Assembly: GCF_003945595.2 (NCBI RefSeq)
Contig: NW_024104998.1
Location: 761,224 to 825,223 of the forward strand
Source: Pipra filicauda
Taxonomy: Eukaryota; Chordata; Aves; Passeriformes; Pipridae
DNA length: 64,000 bases
Direction of reading: 5' to 3'
Every line of letters begins with the position of its first letter. Positions within the stretch are counted from its first letter, which is position 1. A program made the translations under genes and the position numbers. A model generated the notes under the pieces. The model was not told the DNA's origin, ran no database searches, and worked only from the letters and a program-made list of their open reading frames with translations. Of this stretch, positions 1-10,863 are shown in pieces.

Positions 1-37
1 AATTAATTTAACCCTATAGTTTTTTCCTCTTCTGCAG

Positions 38-359
38 CACCTTTTGATAAAAGTGGTTCCAAAGGACAAAAAGTATAAGGAGCAGCTGATTTAGAGGTAC
101 TTCTCTGAGTTCAGTATTGATGTACCTGGTGAGAAGAAAAATGGAGGCTTCTAAGTGTCTTTTACACAAAGAAACGTCACGAGTGCAGCTTCTAAACCTT
201 GTGAGTCCTTTGCTACTTCTAAGTCAGTCAGACAAAGACTACGGTTCAACAAACAGGAGCAAAGTATCATCTATGAAAAAAGACAGGTCCTCTGCAATAT
301 GCCTCCTCATGGGAACCTAAACAAGACAGAGACATGGCAAAGAAGGGAGTCATTAGTAG
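38..359 (+). pseudogene. Exon-like coding remnant at left edge, unidentified
   Basis: A pyrimidine-rich tract ending in CTTCTGCAG (29-37) resembles a splice acceptor. From base 38 the frame reads HLLIKVVPKDKKYKEQLI and then TAG at 92-94. The same frame continues with RYFSEFSIDVPGEKK, meets TAA at 152-154, and then stays open past 359 with a polar, protein-like composition (QRLRFNKQEQSIIYEKRQVL). Two readings are possible. One is a terminal exon of a gene lying to the left, ending at the first TAG. The other is a decayed gene copy with two in-frame stops, the first being one base away from a CAG codon. I do not recognise the protein, and chance cannot be excluded in a short AT-rich frame. A protein-database search of this frame would decide it. 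Confidence 0.22.
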
Positions 360-413
360 TCACAAATAATAATCCCTGGCTTCTTGTTCTACTCTTGGTT
401 TTGTTGTGGGTTT

Positions 414-430
414 GGGGGGGGGGGGGGGGG
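414..430 (+). repeat. G17 homopolymer run
   Basis: Seventeen consecutive G residues lie just after GTGGGTTT. The run could form a G-quadruplex, and it is a likely site of length polymorphism and sequencing error. Confidence 0.9.
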
Positions 431-3400
431 TGTTGTTTGGTGGTTTATTTTTTTCTTTCTCTTCTTTTTCTTGCCTTCCCATGTATCCTTCTCTTAATGT
501 GACCTCATGTACTTTCTGTCTAGCTTCCATTCCTGACTTGCTCCCTGTGCAGGGAGGCAGCCTGCACAGTATCAGATAACAGAAGCATTCAAAGAATGTC
601 ACAGTTTCACTTCCATAGAGGTTTTAACATTCTGAAGAAACGTTATTTTCATTTGTGTAAATAATGTAAAAAATACACTTAATTTGAACTGTAACCAGAC
701 TATATCCCCATTCAAATTTGGGGGTTTGTGTTGTTTGATGGTTTCAAAATATTTCTAAAGCAAACCCCAAATCCTTTCAAAACCTTTCCCCCCAGCCCCC
801 ATTAAGCATGATTTGGTTGTACCTCCATTCATCATTCTGATCTTTTATATGGAATCAGCCCCAAATTGTTTTCTATGGATTTAAAGTATGCCTTTTACAT
901 TCTAACAAATTATGTACTATGAACTAAATGAAATTTAGAAATGCATTTGTTTAGAAAAGTATCTGCCTAAAACAAAACAATTAGGACTGCTTCAGTTCAG
1001 TTAAGAGTGAGTTCTCAGAATAGAAATAAATATAGAGGATAGTATTACTGCCAGGTGAAGCTAGAGAACTTAATTTTAAAGACAGTGCTAGGAAGAAAGG
1101 GTGGAGCAATTATTACATGTTAATTCCTTGGCACTCAGCTCTTCCATGTTCCTCCTTAATAATCTTATCTGTACCATACTAACCTTACATTCTACTCTAA
1201 TGTCAATGATGCTCAACACTCAACTCATTTGATGTTTTTAATAATTTGACAACATTCTTCTTGTTCTGTCTTGGGCAGAGTCTGCGACTTCAAAACCATT
1301 CAGCTAAATGTCTACAACTTCAGTGAAAGAAAAATATCCTCATTTGCAATTCTGTCTACTCTGCCTCATCTGCCTACTCCCTATAATCTTGGCATCAACC
1401 TTCATCTTTAAGACTTTACCACCACTTTTCATATTACTAACTTTTCACAGAAAATCTGTTAAAGTAACTATGTTTTATTAATTTTCTTTTAGTTTAATTC
1501 CATGTTTGGATCCTTTGTGGCCTCCTACTCCTCTGAGCCCCAACAGACAAAGGATACCCCTATCCACCTTCACCACTCTGTTAAGACATACGCACATTTT
1601 CACTTTGTACACCTATGTGCCTAATTTGATAAATGTGCTCAAAACAACCACCATTAATTTTTACTATACATGCACCTGGTAACGGTTGCCTCAACCAAAC
1701 CTTCTGTTGACTTCTTTATGGCCTCTGACTCTGCCACAATTTTTCCTCCTATTACTTACACTCAACACTGTGTAAGTGCAACCCCCTGTTTTGTGGACAA
1801 AAATTCCTTCCATCAAGAGTCACGAACATATTAGCAGCACTGATCTTATACAGTGAGTAAGAAATAGGCAGCAGACCTTCAGCATATACACAAATATACT
1901 TTTCATGTTGGGCAAGTTCTCACAGAACATGCTCAGACTGACTTAGCTGGTATATTAGTTATAATTACATATATATATATATATATAAATATTTTATTCT
2001 GTGATTGGTGTCCACCAGAGGTGGACTGAGTTATTTTATAGTGGTGTCTGTCTCTCAAAATCTGTTAAAGAGATAATCGACAAAACTAACTTTTAGATGG
2101 GTGAAGTTGGAAAAAGTAAATCTTAGCAAGTGAATTTTCTTCCTCAGGAAACTACTTTTTTTCCTAGTAATATAAGGCAAGTGATACAAACTTGAAAGCT
2201 TATCTTCATAAGAGAATAATTTTTTTTTTAAAAGAGGAATATTTGGAAGGAAAAAATATCCTTTACTATGTCTAAACAGTATGGTTCACTTACATCATTA
2301 GGCTACTGCAGTTACAACATTAAATCAGTGCACTGAAAGGAATAGTTATCCAAAAGTAGACATTAAATACCATAAAAAAAATCTGATCCTATCATATATC
2401 TTCACACAGACCCTGTATACTGCAAGAGTGCATTTAAAAGATAAAAATGTTTTAACTTGCAGAACTAGGGGGGGAAAAAAGGAGGAAACTAGACAGAAAT
2501 GTCAGCTCTAGTAGAAAACAAAATAACTTAGGTATAGTACTTGCTGAAAAAGACATTGACAAAATGTCAATAAGAAGCACTATTTGAACACAAAGACTGA
2601 AGTTCTACAAAGCTCAAAAAAGAGATTAAACTCCCTATGGAAGAGAATTATGCATTTTTCCCCAACTCATTCTGATGAATTTGAAAGCCAAGAAAAATAG
2701 TATAAACCTTCTCCAAGGTGTAAGCTCTCTTTCCAGTTCTACTTTGTAGTTGTAGCAATTTTATTAAATTACTACAGTAATCAGCTGAGACCCATTAAGT
2801 GTTAGTTTGACCTGCTTCTCAAGTATCTAAGCAGATGCAGCTGGAATGAAAACAGATGGAAGGTGTAAATGAGAAGATTCAATTAACATTTTTTTCTCCT
2901 TCTCATATGAGTTTCAAGAAGAAACTCCCCCAGGATTAAAAGTGATCCTTTAATTTAAGAAATATCTTTTTTGTCTATTCAAAATAAAAACTTTTAATGT
3001 CATCACACACCCTTTGGTTCAGCCTGGGAAACTGAGCACTTACAGGTTCATGATATGACTACAAGAACAATGAAATCAAGCTGGCCCAAAAACGGGCAGT
3101 CACTGTCTAACAACCAAATGGCAGAGCCTTATGCATACTTAACTTATTTAAACAGGAGAAAAAAAAATCTACAAGAGTTTACTGCAAAATTAGAAATTCA
3201 TGTAATGTTTACACTATCAAGCAAAATAAAAATCTTTGTTTATTAAGATGATTATAGACATAATAGACTTTAATCTCATTTGATGTTGCTGGGTACAGAT
3301 CTGCTTCTGGTGATACTACACTAGAGCATCAGTAGCAGTGACATTTCAGGTGGCATCAGTACAGTAAAGAGAAATATAAATAAATTATTTAGTTATTAGT

Positions 3401-3512
3401 CTAAAGGGGTGATGCCAGCTTAATTTAAATGCAGACACTGCCTAAACTTCCAATTTGCATCATAACACACTTTTGTATAACTTAAGGCTTTTAAGAGTGT
3501 TTTATAACCAAG
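431..3512. other. No gene seen; AT-rich unique DNA
   Basis: No supported coding region, RNA gene or recognisable transposon was found here. Short open frames (for example 3055-3246) are no longer than expected by chance and show no recognisable domain. The only structured patches are an (AT)n tract near 1967 and scattered A-runs. Confidence 0.6.
1967..1987. repeat. (AT)n microsatellite
   Basis: About ten alternating AT units in a row, directly visible. Confidence 0.9.
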
Positions 3513-4031
3513 TTATAACCAGGCCTGTGGCCCTGGATGCGTGCTTCACGGTGGCGCGGCCTGGCCAGCCCTGGGCGTGTGTGCGGCGGCACAGCCCAGC
3601 CCCGGGCACTGGGGCCCGGCCCCGGGCGCGGAAAGGAGCGAGAGAATGGGAGCTTCGCCTGTGCGGACAGTGCCATCGTGGGAGATGAGAGGGGAGCCCC
3701 AGAACACACAGAAGGGAAGGACAACTCTAAACCCGGGCAGATGGAGCTCGTCAGCCCTGTAAGGCCATCCATCTAAGAGAAGGTCACTCTAAACAAACCT
3801 ACGTCCTGAGGACCTCGCTGCCACCGTCCAAGCTCGCTCGGCCCTGACAGATGAACCTTAGGATTAAAGGGTGGGTCCAGTTCAGCGCACACTGTGTCTC
3901 ACCTAAAAAATCCATTGCGCAGGCTCGAAGGCCTTACCCGCATTTGCAAAGCCCTGTATCACCAGCGCGCTTGTAACAAATGTGGGTGGAGACCTTTCCC
4001 GGATCTTCGTTCGCGAAGACTGGCCGTGATG
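3513..4031. other. CpG-rich block of about 0.5 kb, probable inserted repeat
   Basis: This block is far richer in GC and CpG than everything around it (GGTGGCGCGGCCTGG, GGGCCCGGCCCCGGGCGCGG, then many single CpGs up to GTTCGCGAAGAC). The change from AT-rich flank is abrupt at both ends. The sequence ATAACCARGCCTGT occurs at 3515-3528 and again at 4032-4045 with one difference, and ATAACCAAG occurs perfectly at 3504-3512 and 4032-4040. That pattern suits a target-site duplication around an insertion. Open frames on both strands overlap (93 codons minus, 79 and 77 codons plus), as expected in GC-rich DNA, and none shows a known domain. The best guess is a fairly young retroelement or LTR-type insert whose CpGs have not yet decayed. 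The alternative is a true CpG-island promoter with a first exon. The family is not identified. Confidence 0.4.
4004..4019. other. Perfect 6-bp hairpin with TTCG loop
   Basis: TCTTCG-TTCG-CGAAGA is a perfect inverted repeat near the right end of the CpG-rich block. It may be a structural element of that repeat or a chance palindrome. Confidence 0.6.
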
Positions 4032-4045
4032 ATAACCAAGCCTGT

Positions 4046-5606
4046 AAACAGTATGTTGAAGATAGCCTAAAATAACATAATTACATTGTATTGAAATACA
4101 TTGCAAAACAACAATCGCATATGGGAAGGAAAAAAAGAAATTGCTCCAAGGACCATGTTTATCACACCTCCAGTTAGGATCAGAAGCAGCAAAATTAGAC
4201 CTTACAAGCAGAAATGCAAGTTTATTTTTTGGTCACTGGGAGAATCATTTTCAGAGGTTTTCATTCTCCTAAAATCTTTATATATTCCCTGTTTTGTATT
4301 ACAGAAGTTTATGAACATTTATAACCTGTCAAATACACCTCTGAATTTTCCAAGGTAGTACCTCACCTGCCCTATACCTTGAATATTATTAATAATAGAT
4401 GTCTGTTTCTTCTACTTGCATCATTGTTTATAAGGTTTTTTTTCCAATATAAATCACAGTTTGTGGTAAGCACACGCTCAAGCCCTGCTGATCAAAATAT
4501 AATGAATAAAATAATATAGCTGACCTATTTAACTCTGCAGCTCTTATCACTGGGTATGAAGGTTCCTTGTGGGTCCAGGGACCTGAGCTACAGCTGTGAG
4601 TAGCTTCCATGAGTGGGAAGAGTCACTAGATAAGAAATACGTAGTGGGTAAGGATGAGGCAGCGGTTCCTGCTGAAGGTTTTAGGGCCTGGGAAAGGCTG
4701 GTTTTATGGGAACTCTGAGGCAGTTGCAGAGAAACTCTCAGATCATCATTCTGCTCTGAGGATGGCACGCTGCTCTTCAGTTCTGCTAGGTGTCCAGATG
4801 GCAGAAAAGTGTCCCTTTTGCATGGGAAGGATTCACAGCTGAATCCCCCATCCCCCAGTCTGAACTTAGCTGCCTCAGCCAAACCAGTGAGATTTACTTT
4901 TTATATTTTCTTGGGTTCCTACACCATCCCCCTCATATTAACAAAGAGAAGATATCCACCATTAAACTACAAAGTAAGGTGTTTATGTCTTGCATTTCCT
5001 ATAAGGAGGCATTTACTGCAACAAAGTTCTATCCAGGAGACTATTAAGTGTATAAAGTCAGCTCCTGCTGCCTCTGAATCAATCTGTAGAAAACAATTAA
5101 CCGTTCAGTAGCCCAAAGAAGTCAGGAGAACATCTGTTCTATGTGTCTGTCCCATATATGTGTATGGAAGACCCAGAAAAAGGTGCTTAATAGTTAAGGA
5201 ATTTCTATGAAGTAAAACATCTGAACTGAAAGGGATTAAGACGTCTGTCTGAGAATGTGTGTCAGGCATCTTCAGGAACATGCACCAACTCAGAATATCT
5301 TCTAACTCAGTTTTTAGGACAAAAGAACAATAACTGAATTCAAAATCCAAATGCAAATCACCCAATGGTAGAGAAAGGAGCTAAAGTAATGCATTGGAAC
5401 AAAATAGGAATAGTCTCCATCCTTCTGATCATTCCAATAATGTTATCCTAGATCAATTTCTGGACTAAATTTGAGAACATAGAAAATAAACTACTAGGTA
5501 AGTGACTATTTCAAGGATCTTCTCAGAATTTAAGTGTAAAGCTACCTGATAGCATCACAACTCAAATGTCTGCACACGTCCCTAGAAGAAGTATTTGAGC
5601 AGAATA
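4046..5606. other. No gene seen
   Basis: The DNA is mixed in composition, with a moderately GC-richer patch at about 4550-4880. A 111-codon minus-strand frame there has no start context, domain or splice support that I can see. No repeat family was recognised. Confidence 0.5.
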
Positions 5607-5826
5607 AGGTGCTCTAAATTCCTACTCATCTTTGTTGCCCTCTGTTGGGCTCATTCCAGGAGCTCCATGTCTCCCTCCTGTACTGAGAAGCCCAGAACTG
5701 AACACAGCATTTCAGGTGAGGCCTCATCACAACTGAGTGGAGGGGCAGGATCACCTTCCTCAACCTACTGGCAATGATTTTCCTAATGCATCACAACACC
5801 TGGCTTTCTTGTCCACCCATGTATCA
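5607..5826 (-). mobile_element. CR1 LINE fragment, ORF2 C-terminal region
   Basis: Read on the plus strand this matches the reverse complement of the CR1 ORF2 tail: a section about a group of 'ctccatgtct', 'tactgagaagcccagaactg', 'aggggcaggatcacc' and 'ctggcaatg' words in the order found in avian CR1 copies. It is the same region as 25,2xx in the young copy of this window, but strongly diverged and truncated on both sides. It has no coding capacity. The family is recognised from memory of the CR1 consensus; the subfamily is unknown. Confidence 0.75.
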
Positions 5827-7917
5827 AGTAGTGGTGAAAGAAGCACCCAAAACTGTCTTTAAAATTGTCTGTAAAAGGATAATTAAAGGGGATATAACTT
5901 GATACAAACATTGTTTCACAGGTTCTTATGAATAAAGAAGAAAGTTTGCTACTGTGGAATTGTCTACAGGTTTTTGATAAAAATAAATGTGCATAGAATT
6001 TATAGCTTTAAAATTTGTAATTTTCATTCAAATTTCTTCATAAATAGAGTTCTTACTCTTCCAGTGTTTCAGTTAACATACTGACAATATATGGCTGTCT
6101 TTTCTTTACCATGCTAGTGACAATGATTTTTTACATTATCTTTTCGACCTCAAGGATGAACTTATAAAAATTTATAAAATTTATTAAAAAATCTTTCCTT
6201 GTAAATTTTTTTCTGACAGCCACTCTTAAAACTCACTTAAGAAAACTCTTCCTGTCCCTTAAAAATGGAGGCATGTCTGCACCAAACATGACATTTGTTT
6301 TATAATGCACAGCATCTCTGCAACAAATCATAAGAAATATGTGGCAGCCTCTTTATCTGTTAAGGGAAACATATATAAGCTGACTAGACAGAATATGATT
6401 TCTTATACTCACATGTGGCTGAGAATTAAGAGTGTTCTAGAAAAGATTATTTGTTGTGCTTTATAAGTGTAAGAGATCTGGAATTTAGTTTTACTTTTCT
6501 TCATAGAGTAAGTATACAGTACTTTCTGTTTATAAATAGTTTTGAATGAAGAAGAAAAGTTAACACTATTTTCTAATAAACATAGCAGTTACCAGAAATG
6601 CAGTATTTTCAAGGAAGTTTTATTTTGAGTGAATGGGAGCAACTGAGCACAGAGTACATAAATGGTACAATAGCAAGTGAGATAGTGGAGATAAAGGATA
6701 AATCACTGCATGCTCCTAGTTCCTATATAAAATATATAATGCCATTCTTCCTCTGCTTTGTCTCTGGCAGTATGCTACATGGGGATTAGGAAAAAAGCTT
6801 CATTGAATTCTTTCTCTGTTGTATACAAAAGAGATGGACTGTACACAATAATGTATGTCTAGACTATCCTTTGAGAATAGCCCCCAAGGCCATCCTTACA
6901 AGAAGATTTGCTGTTCAAATGGACAGTGAACGTGAAAGTGGAATCCAAGAGTGCTGAGTGAGCGCTGAGAGAGCAGACTTCAGGCCACAGGGGAACCAAC
7001 CTAGACAAGCTGCCCGGGGGCTGCCTGGAGACCTGCATGTATGGGAAGGATGATGGCTACTGCCCACATATGGCTGCAGAGCCCTCTTACTGCCTGAAAT
7101 GTGAATTACTGTGAAGAAGTATTCAGAGAATTTAAAATTAATCACTTTAGCAAATCATTTGCCCAGCTAGGAATATTTAATTAGTTATATAAAAATAAAT
7201 TTACATTTCAAGCAATTATTTTGTCCATCTACTTACAGGTTACTCTATAGATTTTCTTTCTTCCCAAATCAGGTCTCAAATGAATACATATTTACTTTAG
7301 TTACTCTTAAAACTAGTGGTTTACCAATAGCTTAATTTTTACTGTCAGTAACAACAATGCTCCCTCTCTTTCAGCGCATGTCTTGTGAAACAAATGTACT
7401 GGTTATCATAGTGTACTGAGGAGGCATTGAGACTGAGGTCTTCAAAGCATCGTACAGGTTGTACATGGCATACTGGAGTACCTAAAAGCATACATGCTTT
7501 TGAGAAGTAGAATTCTCATTACATTGATGGGAACAGTTAAACCCCTGCGGCAAATCATCATATAAGGTCATCAGACTAGAGGGAGCAATGGAACTTACCC
7601 ATGAAGAAATAACAAAGGAAAAGGGCAAACATGCTGAAAATTGACAAGGTCGAAATTAGGTGTCTTTCAGTGCTGGATGCCCTCTAGATTCACTTCTCTT
7701 TTGGAGCTACACATATTAACCAACTCATGTAGGGTCTTCCATAGGAAGGACAGACCTCAAAACATCTCTTTGTTAAGGAAACTTCTGTGTCCAACCATCC
7801 AAGAGACACTCTGGCAGTCCCACCCACTCCTGCACTAGGACTGAGGCCCCTTCACAGAGGGCAGTTCCAGTGACCCAATGGCTGCCCTGTTTAACTCCCC
7901 GTGCACACACTCACACA
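5827..7917. other. No gene seen
   Basis: AT-rich unique DNA with no recognisable element. A GC-richer patch at about 6930-7090 (including GCTGCCCGGGGGCTGCCTGG) is unidentified. Its 76-codon minus-strand frame is not convincing. Confidence 0.5.
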
Positions 7918-8327
7918 GTTGGGCAAGGTTTCTTTACCTGCTCGACCCCAGGTTTCCCATAGAAAGTCTCAGACATCCAGATCCTTGAAACAGTTTAATT
8001 TTGGTACAATAAATAACAAAACTACAGCTCAAGCTCCAAGGAGGGACACATAACAAAGGATTTCTGGTCCTTTTATAACTTCGTAATCCAAGCGCATGAA
8101 AGTCTGGGATCCTCAGCTTGTGCTATGCCTCTCAGTGGCCAGTCCTGTCTGGGCCACAGGTCCCTGTGCTCTTTGCTATGCAAAGGGGCAGTTCACAGCC
8201 TCTTGCCTGGGGGGTCCCACCACCCAGAGCTCAATCTGCAGCTGGCACTGCAGCTGCACACTGAGCTACCTGCACCAAATATGTTCCCTTAACACCTTAA
8301 CTGGCAGAGAGATTTAGGCTGGCTGGC
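7918..8327 (-). mobile_element. Probable solo LTR fragment, minus strand
   Basis: On the minus strand the order fits an avian retroviral LTR. A TATA box (TATAAAAG, 8077-8070) is followed about 70 bases later by a poly(A)-signal variant ATTAAA (7999-7994), then a U5-like stretch that ends near TTGCCCAACTG (about 7918). The GC content is higher than the flanks on both sides. Upstream of the TATA box the stretch to about 8320 would be U3, starting perhaps at TGCCAGCCAGCC. No clean TG...CA pair or target-site duplication could be fixed, so both ends are approximate. It has no coding content. It could instead be another retroposed promoter-bearing repeat. Confidence 0.45.
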
Positions 8328-10717
8328 AGGTCCTTATTCATTTTCTCCAGAGGCAGAAGTTGAAGTTCCATTCTTCTGAGTAATATAAGCCCTGTCCCAT
8401 GGCCCTGTAGTCATTAGCAGAATGCTCTTCTGTCATTTTTAAAAAGAAAATTGCTATAAGAAAATTTTCTAGGCTGTTCTAACTGTGTTTGGGTGAGTAA
8501 TTATGAAGAATCTGTATATTCTCTATTTTGACATCTGAGTAACATTCAACAATTTTAAAAATATGAAAGCAGCAAACTGTACTATTTCTGAAACCAGTGA
8601 ATATCTCAGGGTCTGCACCTGCTACCTCAATGCACATTGATATACTTTTTTTAAGCTGTCACATTCAAAAGCCATTTTGAGCTCATTTAGTTACCTTTAC
8701 AGTCTTTGGTCTGGTAATTTCATACTGAAAATTTTACTTGACTTTCTCTTCTGCCTTGTGCATAGATATATTCAACACTTCAATATTATTTTTAAAGTTC
8801 TCATATTAAACTTTTCTCCCCCCTCTTTCTCCTGTACTTTGGGACCAATAACCCAGCAATAACTGCAGATGTGCTCTTTGAGATCTTGAAAGTATGCCAG
8901 CCATTCATCATCTTAGGTGCTAGCATATATCCTACAATAACCATTATTGTTGCATTATGAAGGCAGTGATGGATCAATAGCAGGCTGCTATGGCAGCAGT
9001 GGATTGTAATGAAAGTTTCTTGTTCATTGAGTGTTCATACTAATAGCAACATAGTTAATGGCTCCAAAAAAAATTACTCCTACATAAACTTTTAATTTAT
9101 GGTGCTGTGTATTCTTGTAGGTTAAAATACTCAGTGTAAGGAGTTTCATGCTTTATTTTCTAATATATTCCAAAAGATAATTGATTCAATCTCATGTTTA
9201 GTTCTACCTACGTAGCTCCTGACTTGTGACTTTCCTACCAAAAGAAAATCAGGCCCTAAATTTTGTGTTATCTCAATAATTTCTAGTTCCTGCACTTGCT
9301 TTGGACTCCTCTTTTACTTGAGTACTACTATTCCTATACCACTTTTCCACTGAAAACTCCTGTTTACTTATATGACAGCATAAATTATAACTCCATGCAC
9401 AAGTTCAGCAATATTTTTTGATATTTTAGACTCAGCAATGTTGACCAAAACAATCACTTTATATATGTTTCGTGTTAGAATTTGAGGTCCAGTTTGGCTT
9501 GTTCTACTAAAAAGTCATTATATACAGAGAGTTATTTTTTGAGGAATTAGGGTATCTACTGTTTGTTCTCATTCAGAAAGCAAGAGATGTGCTCTCTTAA
9601 TTCATGCTTAGCTTAAAAGAACATAAAAATAATCAGGTTTTCGACTGTAATGTTTTAAGGGGAGCACAAAATGACTTTAAGAACTAATGTAATTTATTGT
9701 TTCGGAAAGGCATTTAGAAATACGTGGTGAGACATGGTAAGTTTTTCAAAGCCAACATTTTAAGGTATCTCTGGAAGTTCATTTTTTATTATCCTAAACA
9801 AACAAATAAACAAGCTATACATTTCACAAACAATCTTTTAAGAAATGAACCTATTGCGTCAAATAAAGGCAAATATTTTCCAAAATGGTCTAAGTGATTC
9901 AGATAGTTAATGTCTGATTCTAAAAATAACTCATTAATGGTAGAATTTTCTTGGAACCATTTAGACATAACTGCTGGGATAGTATATGATTGATTCACAC
10001 TCTTAGGAACCCAGATATCTTAAAAGCTGGTGTCTGCTACTCACTGTTCAAACCTCTTTCTGCTTTGAGTGAAGCTTAAGAAAATGAAAGCTTAAGACAC
10101 TTCCTAAATTTACCGCACACTTATAAAACAATAATTTTTACTCAACTAACACTACTGTTGCATTTTCAAACTATATGTTCCTCGAATTTGGTAAATAGGC
10201 CTGGTTTTTATGACAAAACCTTTCTTTTCTAGGACATATCCCTATGTATTCTTCTTGTTTGTTTTGCAGCAAAATAACACATATAGAATACTCAATATAC
10301 ATTGCCCAGGATTATAAAAATGTATATTTTCCTTATCTTATAAACACATCACTGGTCATTAGTGGGAATGGAAATGATGTTGGAATTGAAAATATTCAGT
10401 GTCTTTAAACTGACAGATGTTTTCACTGGATAGCTTAGGTCTACTCCAATATATTTGTTCTGTGCACATCTTGCATTTCCCTGAAGAGATTTCAACTTAT
10501 CTGCTATCTCCAAATAGAGAACAATTCAAGAAACTCATCAGTGTAGAAAAAAGCAAACATTTATCAAGTAGTTGATTATTTAGATCGTAGTATGCTGCTT
10601 TGTTCACAAAGTTGTGTTTGGTCTGAATGAGCAGAATTATTGGAGTAGTTTTCAGAGCTATGGGTGTGTAAGTCCAAGATGTGTACTTTGTGTCTGTCTG
10701 TGTGGCTTCTCCCAAGC

Positions 10718-10737
10718 AAAAAAAAAAAAAAAAAAAA
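10718..10737. repeat. A20 homopolymer run
   Basis: Twenty consecutive A residues. No upstream retroposon or gene copy was recognised that it could be the tail of. Confidence 0.9.
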
Positions 10738-10821
10738 GAAAGCCTTTCAGAGATTCTGGCTCCTATCTCTGAAAACAGATTATGTAACAGCACAGCACTT
10801 TCCATTCATCATAGAGGAAAA

Positions 10822-10863
10822 ATCTTCTCTTTCTATTTAGTTATCTTCTCTTTCTATTTAGTT
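10822..10863. repeat. Perfect 21-bp tandem duplication
   Basis: ATCTTCTCTTTCTATTTAG followed by TT occurs at 10822-10842 and again at 10843-10863 without differences, so the duplication is recent or still variable. Confidence 0.95.

Noticed and set aside
4547..4882. 111-codon minus-strand frame with Ser-rich composition
   Set aside because: No homologous family was recognised and overlapping plus-strand frames are equally long, as expected in a GC-richer patch.
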